From Thermohalobaculum sp039821125 (GTDB lineage: Bacteria > Pseudomonadota > Alphaproteobacteria > Rhodobacterales > Rhodobacteraceae), in contig JBCBOR010000057.1 of assembly GCA_039821125.1 (NCBI GenBank), forward strand, positions 1 to 29,743: 29,743 bases of DNA, written 5' to 3'. Positions 21,897 to 29,300 of this stretch are shown here, one piece after another. The stretch's first letter is position 1. Every line of letters starts with the position of its first letter. Below the pieces are notes generated by a model. The model did no database searches, was not told the origin of the DNA, and worked only from the letters and a program-made list of their open reading frames with translations. The position numbers were made by a program, and so were the translations under genes.

Positions 21897-22712
21897 TTAT
21901 GATTTTCGTGTTGCGGCATAGATTGCAACTGCTGCAGCATTTGAGACGTTGAGCGAGGCAAAGCTCTGGGCGGAGTCGATTCGCGCCAGTGTAGAGCAGA
22001 GTTCGCGCGTTCGCGCGCGCAGACCCGGCCCCTCGGCCCCCAGGACAAGCCCGACCGGTCCCGCGGTGTGGCCTGCCAGCGCGCTCTCGATGGTGTGTTC
22101 CGCTGCGCCATCGAGGCCGATCAGCGCATAGCCGAGACCTGAGAGCTGCTCCATCGCGTCGCCAAGATTGCGGACCCTCAGGTAAGGCTGACGCTCCAGT
22201 GCACCGCTCGCCGACTTGGCCAGAGCGCCTGTCTCGGGCGCGGAGTGGTGGCGCGGGGCGATCACGGCGCGCGAGCCGAACACCTCGGCCGTGCGCAGGA
22301 TTGCACCGACATTGTGTGGGTCCGTCACGCGGTCGAGCAGCACGATGCGCGGCGCCGGGTCGGCGCTGTGCGGTTTGCAAAGATCGGTGAGACTGCCCCA
22401 GTCAAGCGGCTCGACCTCCAGCGCTGCGCCCTGATGCACCGATTGCGGATCGAGCGGGGCGGAGAATTTGCGGGCATCGCTGATCTCCGGCTCCAACGAG
22501 CACGCGTCGATGGCCTCGGCCAGCTTGTCCGCCGCGTTGCGCGTGACAATCAGACGGCGTTTGATCCGCGCGGGGTTGGTCAGGGCATCGCGCACGGCAT
22601 GCAGGCCGAACAGCCAGACCGGCTCGGGCCCCGCGCGGCGGGCGCGGTCGCGCTCGATCGCCCAGGCAGGTTTGCGCGGTTTGGCCGGTCGCGGTCCGCT
22701 GGTGCCGCTCAT
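21897..22712 (-). CDS. rlmB: 23S rRNA (guanosine-2'-O-)-methyltransferase RlmB (SpoU/TrmH family)
   Basis: The 271-residue SPOUT methyltransferase modifies the 2'-O of G2251 (E. coli numbering) in the 23S rRNA P-loop, using S-adenosylmethionine. Residues 34-110 form the L30e-like substrate-binding domain (VWLFGLHAVRDAL). Motif 1 is LDRVTDPHNVGAILRTAEVFG (starting about 126, quoted in part as the LDRVTDPHN..N core), motif 2 is GLVLGAEGPGLR (221-232), and motif 3 with the knot is SLNVSNAAAVAIY (253-265). A basic, Pro-rich N-terminal tail of about 28 residues precedes the domain. The ATG overlaps the acyl-CoA synthetase stop by 4 bases (ATGA), so the two are translationally coupled, an unusual metabolic pairing. 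Confidence 0.92.
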   Translation of the reverse strand: MSGTSGPRPAKPRKPAWAIERDRARRAGPEPVWLFGLHAVRDALTNPARIKRRLIVTRNAADKLAEAIDACSLEPEISDARKFSAPLDPQSVHQGAALEVEPLDWGSLTDLCKPHSADPAPRIVLLDRVTDPHNVGAILRTAEVFGSRAVIAPRHHSAPETGALAKSASGALERQPYLRVRNLGDAMEQLSGLGYALIGLDGAAEHTIESALAGHTAGPVGLVLGAEGPGLRARTRELCSTLARIDSAQSFASLNVSNAAAVAIYAATRKS

Positions 22713-24577
22713 GGTGCGCTCTCCTCGACGTGCGGGGCCAAGGGCAGCGCCCGCAGTGCGGCGGCAAGGGCACCGCGCGCATCGCTGTCACCGCCGCTCA
22801 GCCGCACGGTTGCGGTCACCTTGCCCTTTGGGCTGAGGTCAACCTCGGCGGCCATGCCGCAATCCGGCGCGATCTCGCCATGCAGGCGGTCGATCTTTTG
22901 CGCTGTCGCGAGACGCCTGAGTTCCGGTTTGTAGATCTTGCCGACATTGGTCACCGGCATCGTATCGAGGATATGGACGGCTTTTGGCCGGGCCGGGCCT
23001 TCGTCGACGCGCGCGGCGGTCCACGATGCAAGAGCCTCCGCGTCCGCCTCGGCCCCCTCGGCCAGCACCGCGAAGACCACCGGCACCTCGCCCGCATAAC
23101 CGTCGGGCTCGCCGACGGCGGCGGACATATGGACAGCCGGGTGCGTGTCAATCGCGGCCTCGATCACGGCAGGGTCGATGTTGTGCCCGCCGCGGATGAT
23201 CACGTCCTTCGCCCGCCCGCTGAGATGCAGCATGCCAGCCGGATCGAGAAATCCGAGATCTCCCGTGATCAGCCAGCCGTCATCGGTAAACGCCTCGGCG
23301 GTTTGCGCCGGGTCGAGGTAGCCGGGGATCATGTTCGGCGCCCGGAACAGCACGGCGCCGGTCTCGCCCTCGGGGACGCTCCCGGTCCCGGGCCGCCCCT
23401 CCGCGCCAAGCGGCGCGATCCGCACCTCGCCATGCGGGACCGGCAGGCCGACACAGCCCGCCGGCGCACGGGTGCCCGGCGGCGTGACCGAGATGATCCC
23501 GGCGCTTTCGGTCATGCCATAGCTTTCGATGACCTCGAGCTTGTGCGCCGTCTCGAACCGCTCGGCCAGATCCGGCGGCAGGGGCGCCGCTCCCGTCCGG
23601 CAATAGCGCACGCGCGAGACATCCAGCCCATCGGTCGGCAGGTCCGCCAGCACCGACAGGATGGTCGGCACCGCCGAGACCACAGTCACCTGATGGTGCG
23701 CGGCCAGCCGCCAGTAATTGCGGATGACATCGCGGTTGCGAAAGAGATCGGTCGTCGGGATGATCGTCTCGACCCCCGCCGCGCAGGCCGCGAGCGAGCC
23801 CGGCAGAACCCCTGCCACGTGAAACAGTGGATAGCCGTTGATGATCCTGTCGGTCGGTCCCATGCCGTTCAGCTGGATCGTCGCCCAGGCCGAGAAGACG
23901 TGGTTTCCGTGGGTGTGCAGCGCCAGCTTGGGCGAGCCGGTCGTCCCGCCGGTATGGAAGTATGCCGCGATATCGCTGCCCGTGATCCGGCGCCCTGAGA
24001 CCAGGTGATCGCTCGGCTCGGCCGTGATTTCCTCGATCAGCACCGGCAGATCGGCGGGCGCAGGGTGTCCAATCTCGGCGACCACCAGGATCTCGGGCGG
24101 CATGTCCAGCAATGCCGTGGCAGCACGCGCCTTGGCGAGATACGGCGCGGCGCCGTAGCAGATCAGCACTTTCGCACGGGCTGCCCGCATCAACTCGGCC
24201 AGCTTCTCCGCTGTCAACAGCGGGTTCAATGGGGCAGCGATCCCTGCCGCGGCCCCGCCCCACAGCGCGAGGTGGTACTCCAAGCAGCCGGGCAGCAGGA
24301 TCGACACTGCATCCTCCGGGCCGACCCCGCGGCGGTGCAGCGCATTGGCCGTCTGGGTGATCCGGGCGAACAGCTCTGCGTAGCTCCAGCTCTTTGATGG
24401 ACCGCCGGGCTCGCCTGTCTCGAGAAACGTGAAGGCCGGGGCGTCGCCGAACGCCTCCGCCGACGCGGCGAACAGCGCATAGGTGCTGTCGACGCCGATC
24501 TGTTCGGCCAGGGGACGGGCCGCGACAGCATCGGCATCGGCGCGGGTTCTGATACGGCGATCGGGCGCAAAGGGCAT
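22709..24577 (-). CDS. AMP-binding acyl-CoA synthetase
   Basis: A 622-residue ANL-superfamily enzyme that activates a carboxylic acid as acyl-AMP and then acyl-CoA. The phosphate-binding loop is YFHTGGTTGSPKLALHTHGN (206-225), A5 is ESYGMTESAG, A7 is WLITGDLGFLD, A8 follows with GRAKDVIIRGGHNI, and the catalytic lysine is Lys547 in VTNVGKIYKPEL. About 75 residues follow that lysine, more than is usual, forming a short extra C-terminal region. The ATG at 24577 is preferred because the product begins MPFAPDRRIRTRAD; a GTG at 24592 would add five residues. The substrate is probably a medium- or long-chain, or aromatic, acid. It heads the operon with rlmB and is divergent from the GNAT gene. Confidence 0.9.
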   Translation of the reverse strand: MPFAPDRRIRTRADADAVAARPLAEQIGVDSTYALFAASAEAFGDAPAFTFLETGEPGGPSKSWSYAELFARITQTANALHRRGVGPEDAVSILLPGCLEYHLALWGGAAAGIAAPLNPLLTAEKLAELMRAARAKVLICYGAAPYLAKARAATALLDMPPEILVVAEIGHPAPADLPVLIEEITAEPSDHLVSGRRITGSDIAAYFHTGGTTGSPKLALHTHGNHVFSAWATIQLNGMGPTDRIINGYPLFHVAGVLPGSLAACAAGVETIIPTTDLFRNRDVIRNYWRLAAHHQVTVVSAVPTILSVLADLPTDGLDVSRVRYCRTGAAPLPPDLAERFETAHKLEVIESYGMTESAGIISVTPPGTRAPAGCVGLPVPHGEVRIAPLGAEGRPGTGSVPEGETGAVLFRAPNMIPGYLDPAQTAEAFTDDGWLITGDLGFLDPAGMLHLSGRAKDVIIRGGHNIDPAVIEAAIDTHPAVHMSAAVGEPDGYAGEVPVVFAVLAEGAEADAEALASWTAARVDEGPARPKAVHILDTMPVTNVGKIYKPELRRLATAQKIDRLHGEIAPDCGMAAEVDLSPKGKVTATVRLSGGDSDARGALAAALRALPLAPHVEESAP

Positions 24578-24642
24578 GAGCGATGTCTTCACGTTCCGGC
24601 GGGCGATGTCTAGTCTCGGTTGCGACAGAAAAGGACAGACTG

Positions 24643-25110
24643 ATGCTGCACGTCAGACAGGCGCGCGCCGAAGACGTGCCGCGACTGTATGCGATCGCCG
24701 AGGCGGCCTATGCCGGATACGTGCCGCTGATCGGGCGCAAACCAGCGCCGATGGTGGCGGATTTCGCGGCCCTCACAGAGCGCGGCGTGGTGGACGTCGC
24801 CGTGGCGGAGAAGGGCGATGCGGTGCGTGTGGCGCCGTCGGGATACATCGTGCACTACGCTGTCGACGCCGAGACATGGCACCTCGAGAACATTGCCGTT
24901 GCACCGGAGGGGCAGGGGCGCGGCATTGGCGGTGCGCTGATCGCGTATGCTGAAGACGCGGCCCGGCTGCACGGTGCGCGGACGATGACGCTCTACACGA
25001 ACGCCAAGATGGCGGGAAACCTGACGCTTTATCCCGCGCTAGGCTATGTCGAGACGCGGCGCGCGCAAGAGGATGGTTTTGACCGCGTGTTCTTCGAAAA
25101 GCCGCTTTGA
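24643..25110 (+). CDS. GNAT family N-acetyltransferase
   Basis: A 155-residue acetyltransferase. The start MLHVRQARAEDVPRLYAIAE is the typical first strand and helix; LENIAVAPEGQGRGIGGALI (81-100) contains motif A with the pyrophosphate-binding Q-G-R-G-I-G loop; and LTLYPALGYVETRR is motif B. It would acetylate a small amine or a protein N-terminus with acetyl-CoA in the cytoplasm; the substrate is unknown. The ATG at 24643 has AAGGA seven bases upstream, while the frame extends 20 codons further without a ribosome site. It is divergent from the acyl-CoA synthetase across 65 bases, which must carry both promoters. A small hairpin follows the stop. Confidence 0.9.
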   Translation: MLHVRQARAEDVPRLYAIAEAAYAGYVPLIGRKPAPMVADFAALTERGVVDVAVAEKGDAVRVAPSGYIVHYAVDAETWHLENIAVAPEGQGRGIGGALIAYAEDAARLHGARTMTLYTNAKMAGNLTLYPALGYVETRRAQEDGFDRVFFEKPL

Positions 25111-25127
25111 AGGTCGATTTGGCCTTC
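25109..25127 (+). terminator. Weak hairpin after the GNAT gene
   Basis: GAAGGTC (25109-25115) pairs with GGCCTTC (25121-25127), seven pairs including one G-T wobble, around a 5-nt loop that starts within the stop codon. It has no U-tract, so it is a weak terminator candidate. Confidence 0.3.
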
Positions 25128-25135
25128 ATTCGGTG

Positions 25136-25165
25136 TTGACAGAGACGGCGCCCGCGCACTATCGC
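25136..25165 (+). promoter_or_regulatory. tRNA-Tyr promoter
   Basis: A perfect -35 box TTGACA (25136-25141) is followed after 18 bases by TATCGC (25160-25165), a moderate -10. Transcription would start near 25172, giving a leader of about 29 bases ahead of the tRNA. A consensus -35 directly before a stable RNA gene supports active expression. Confidence 0.55.
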
Positions 25166-25200
25166 AGGCCTTCGTTCGGAGGGGCGCGGCCCATCCCAAC

Positions 25201-25284
25201 GGGGGACGTGCTGCAAGGTGCGGCAGCGGACTGTAACTCCGCCGGGGCAACCCATGCCTGGTTCGATTCCAGGGTCCCCCACCA
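25201..25284 (+). tRNA. tRNA-Tyr (anticodon GUA), with encoded CCA and unusual core
   Basis: The 84-nt cloverleaf is complete. Acceptor GGGGGAC (25201-25207) pairs with GTCCCCC (25274-25280), discriminator A25281, encoded CCA. The anticodon stem GCGGA/TCCGC (25226-25230, 25238-25242) holds loop CTGTAAC with anticodon GTA at 25233-25235. A class II variable arm of 14 nt (GGG/CCC) follows. The T arm CCTGG/CCAGG has the standard TTCGATT loop. G1-C72, A73 and the long variable arm fit bacterial tRNA-Tyr. Unusual: position 8 is G instead of U, position 14 is C instead of A, the D-loop is short (CAAGGTG) and position 38 is C. Decoding would be UAU and UAC. An own promoter lies upstream. Confidence 0.85.
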
Positions 25285-25385
25285 CTCCCGACACGGTTGC
25301 AATTGCGCTGGCACGGCAAGTGGCCGTTTGCTCCTGCAGTCTTCAATAGGCATCGACAAGCGGATCAGGAGCGGAGAAGGTTTGC

Positions 25386-25402
25386 CCCGAGAAAGCTTCG
25401 GG
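25386..25402 (+). promoter_or_regulatory. Hairpin overlapping the sulfotransferase Shine-Dalgarno
   Basis: CCCGA (25386-25390) pairs with TCGGG (25398-25402), plus one G-T pair, around a short loop. The only purine-rich Shine-Dalgarno candidate, GGGA at 25400-25403, lies seven bases before the ATG and is mostly inside the 3' arm, so folding could limit initiation. Confidence 0.35.
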
Positions 25403-25410
25403 ACTGACCC

Positions 25411-26238
25411 ATGAAATCATTTCATTTCATCTCTGGGCTGCCGCGGTCCGGATCGACTTTGCTGGCGGCCATTTTGCGTCAGAACCCGCGGTTCCACGCT
25501 GGCATGACCTCGCCGGTTGGCCCGCTCTTCAATGCCTGTCTGAACGCCATGGGCGCGGACAACGAATTCGCCGTCTTCTTCAACGATGATCAGAAACGCG
25601 CCATCCTGAAGGGTATCTTCGACAACTACTATGCGCATGTCGAACCGGCCGAGGTGCATTTCGACACGAACCGGATGTGGACCAGCCGGATCGCGGCGGT
25701 GCGGCAGCTCTATCCCGACTCCAAGATGATCTGCTGCGTGCGCAATCCGGCCTGGGTGATGGACTCGGTCGAGCGTCTGATCCGCAAGAACGCCTTCGAT
25801 GTCAGCCGGATGTTCACCACGCCGCAGGAACGCTCGACCGTCTTCACGCGCGCCGATGCTCTGCTGCATCCGAACCGGATGATCGGCTTTGCCTGGTCTG
25901 CCCTGAAGGAGGCCTACTACAGCGCCGACAGCGATATGATGCTGCTGGTCGACTATGACCTGCTGGCCAGCCGCCCCGGCGAGGTCATGGCACTGATCTA
26001 CGAGTTCATCGGCGAGCCTGCCTTCGATCACGACTTCGACAATGTCGAATACGAGGCGGAAGATTTCGATACACAACTCCTGACCAAGGGTCTCCACAGT
26101 GTGCGCGGAAAAGTAGAATTGAAATCGCGCCAGACGATCTTGCCGCCCGATTTATTCAAAAGATTCCAAGATCTTGTGTTCTGGCAGAATCCAGAGGGTA
26201 CAAAAGCAAACCGAATAGTTGTGAGCCAGAACGAATAG
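25411..26238 (+). CDS. Sulfotransferase family protein
   Basis: A 275-residue PAPS-dependent sulfotransferase. The 5'-phosphosulfate loop is FISGLPRSGSTLLAAILRQN (6-25), and the 3'-phosphate-binding segment is in MICCVRNPAWVMDSVERLIR (107-126). The family moves sulfate from PAPS to a hydroxyl or amine of a sugar, lipid, peptide or protein. No signal or membrane segment is visible, so it works in the cytoplasm. The last 50 codons are noticeably A+T-richer than the first part, and the next 110 bases are the most A+T-rich of the window. It is next to a large RTX-type protein on the same strand; modification of a surface polymer or that protein is possible but unsupported. The start ATG follows a short hairpin. 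Confidence 0.87.
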   Translation: MKSFHFISGLPRSGSTLLAAILRQNPRFHAGMTSPVGPLFNACLNAMGADNEFAVFFNDDQKRAILKGIFDNYYAHVEPAEVHFDTNRMWTSRIAAVRQLYPDSKMICCVRNPAWVMDSVERLIRKNAFDVSRMFTTPQERSTVFTRADALLHPNRMIGFAWSALKEAYYSADSDMMLLVDYDLLASRPGEVMALIYEFIGEPAFDHDFDNVEYEAEDFDTQLLTKGLHSVRGKVELKSRQTILPPDLFKRFQDLVFWQNPEGTKANRIVVSQNE

Positions 26239-26348
26239 TGATCTTTAGCGTGTGTGTTGGGTGTCGATAATTTTACTTTAACGTTTTTTAGATCCGTGAA
26301 ACATTTTTCCCGCGAATCGTTGTGTTGCAGGCCGTCGTGGGGGTGGTG

Positions 26349-29300
26349 ATGTCGTATGTTGGGTCGGGCGATTTCTTCATTGGGTATCTGAGCGCGGCGT
26401 ATGGAGGGCCCGGTGATGGCGTCCATGCGGGGCTCAACGGCGACGTCAATGGCGGCGTCGGTACGCTGACGATCGACAACGGCACCTACACGTTCTTTAC
26501 CTTTAATGTCGGGACAAGCTTTGGGGGAGCTACAAACCCTCCTGCCTTCTACGACGGCACGATGACGATCACCGGCGGCTCAAACATCCTGCAATACGAC
26601 GCAAGCAATCCAGACTTCGCAACTCCGGTGAATGTCGGCTTTGGTGTGACCACCACCGCGACAGGAGTTCTGACAGTCGAGGATGGCTCAGTTCTCGAGT
26701 CGCGCAGCTTCAGCAGCGAAGATGCGAACGGATACCTTCCTGGCGGATATGGAAACTTCAATATCGGTCGCGGAGCCGGTGGAACCGGAACGCTGAACGT
26801 CGACGGCACGGGCTCGCAAGTCCTGGCGACGGGCGGGGCCGCCCGGATTACGGTTGGCCGCGACGGTGGCACTGGGACACTGAACATTACCAATGGCGGG
26901 TTCGCACAAACCTTCGATATCGACATCGGCAGGGAGAACGCGACCGGAACCGTTAACGTTGATGGTACGGGGTCCGAGCTTCGTATCACAGGTGCATCCG
27001 GCTACTACGGATCGGCCTTCTCAGGCTATGCAGGATTTCCCGATGTCGGCCGCGGCGCAAATGGAAACGGCACGCTCAACATCACCAATGGCGGGCGCGT
27101 AACGGTCGAGAACGACGACGGCAACAACGACATCGCGACTATGAGGTTCGCGCGTGACGATACCTCTGTTGGAGTCGGGCTGGTTTCGGGGGCGGGGTCA
27201 CGTCTGGTGATCCAGCAAAATGGTGAAGCCGAGTTCGTAGACCGAGACGGTAACCTCAACACCGACGGGGCCTCCTTGCTAATTGGTCGTGCGGGCCGTG
27301 GTGAAGTGACGGTTGAGGACGGTGCCCGTATCGATGTGCTTGGCGATCAAGCAACATTGACTGTGGGGCAGCGTGCGGCCGGCACCAACGGGGCGAGCTC
27401 TCTGACGATCCAGAGCGGTGCGCAGGTGCTGGTCGACAGCCAGGGCTATGGCGGGACACCGGCGACAGGAGAGACATCTTACACCGGGTCTTTCATCGAG
27501 ATTGGGAACCGCTTCGGGTCGGAAGGTCGCGTTGTGGTCGATGGAGGCGGGTCTAACCTCACTGTCACGACCAGCACCGATGTTGCGGGAGATTACTCAA
27601 GTGCCCAGATCCGTGTTGGTGGCCGGGGCGACGGGTATCTGGGCGTGACAAATGGCGCCTATGTCAATGCGCGAGAAATCGAAGTCGCCGCTGTTGCTGC
27701 GGGTGTCGATGCCAATGGCGACACGGTCGAGACGTCCTCGGGCTTTCTTCAAACCGTAACCGATGCCGCGACGGGTACGTTGGCCATCGCCTCCGGCGGT
27801 ACAGTGACCATCACGGGCACAGACGCCACCAACTATCGCGGGCTACGCGTCGGTGACGCCACGGGGACCCAAGGAACGGTGACAGTGGACGGCGTTGGCT
27901 CGACCTTGACGTCCGAGGGCGGTTCGGGCCGTATTCGTCTCGGTAACCACGGTGAAGGCACGCTGGCGATCACCAATGGTGGTCAGGTCAACGCGTTCTT
28001 CTTCGAGGTTGGGCGTAACGAGGGTGGCCGCGGCCAACTCACCGTCGACGGCGCCGGATCAAACCTGCTTGTGTCAAACGAGTTCGGGATCTTTGCCACG
28101 GAACCCGGAGAGGCTGGTTTCCTGCGCGTCGTGCGTAATGATGGCGGCTATGGCAAAATCGACGTCACCAATGGCGGCACGATCGATGTTATTAACGCAC
28201 CGGGAACCGCGAACGACATACCTCTGCTGCAGATTGCCCGCGACAATGGCGCAACAGGGGTTGTAAACGTCTCGGGCGCTGGTTCTGCGATCAACGTGAC
28301 GATGACCGGCGTCGCCAACGATGCGTTTGACACCACGGACTTTACGTTTAACGGACCGCTGATCCAGCTCGGTCGGGCCGGGAACGGCACGCTCAACGTG
28401 TCAGACGATGCCGAGGTTAACGTGCTCGGTGATGCGGCTGCCCTCTCCATCGGTCAGTTCGACGGCGGCGTCGGGACACTGAGCATCGAAAGCGGCGGAT
28501 CGGTCACTGTCGATCCCGGCGGCGAGGCGACCGAAGCGAGCGTCTCGGTGGCGGGCGAGGCAGGTGCGACCGGAACGGTCTCCGTTTCGGGCGCGCAGTC
28601 GCAATTGAACGTCGGCGGACGGTTGGTTGTCGGCGGTGCGCTCGACATCTTTACCGTCGACGCCCAAGGCGACCGGATCGTTTTGCTTGACCCGAATGCA
28701 GGTGGCAACGGCACACTCAGCATTGCATCGGGCGGTGAGGTCAGTGTCGACCTTGTCACTGTGATCGGTGCGACCGGGGTGTTGACCGGCTCGGGCGGCA
28801 CGCTGAACGGTGACCTCGACCTGTTCGGCGCGCTCGAGGTCGGGGGCGCCGATGTGGTCGGCACATTCAACCACTCCGGCGATTTCACCATGAACGCCGG
28901 GGCGGTTATCGACATCGACATCACGGCGTTCACGCTGGCAGGCTCGGACACGATCTTCTCGGATGCCGCGATTACCGCAGCAGATCTCGCCGGAGACTTC
29001 GTGATCGACCTGGATGCGTTGGCAGAGTTCTCCGCGGGTGATCAGGCGGTCATTCTCGAGACGACGGGCTCGGTCGGCCCCATCGACCGTACGGTTTTCG
29101 CCGAGGATGGCACGAACTTCCGCTTGACCGATGTCGGCGGCAACCAGCTGGTGATCGAGGCGCTGTTCTCGCGCACGGTTGCCGGTGGCAATGTCACGCT
29201 GACCGGCGGCGGGGCTGCGGATGTGATCAACGGCACCGATCTTGACGAGGTGCTGCTTGGCCTTGGCGCCCGCGATACGTTGATCGGTGGTGGCGGCAAT

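Noticed and set aside
25044..25346. Minus-strand open frames across the tRNA region
   Set aside because: They are antisense to a complete tRNA and translate its arms; tRNA-antisense frames like this are a common false annotation.
26349..29200. Periodic repeats resembling a direct-repeat array or CRISPR
   Set aside because: The period is coding: degenerate protein repeats in one open frame, with no identical DNA repeats or unique spacers.
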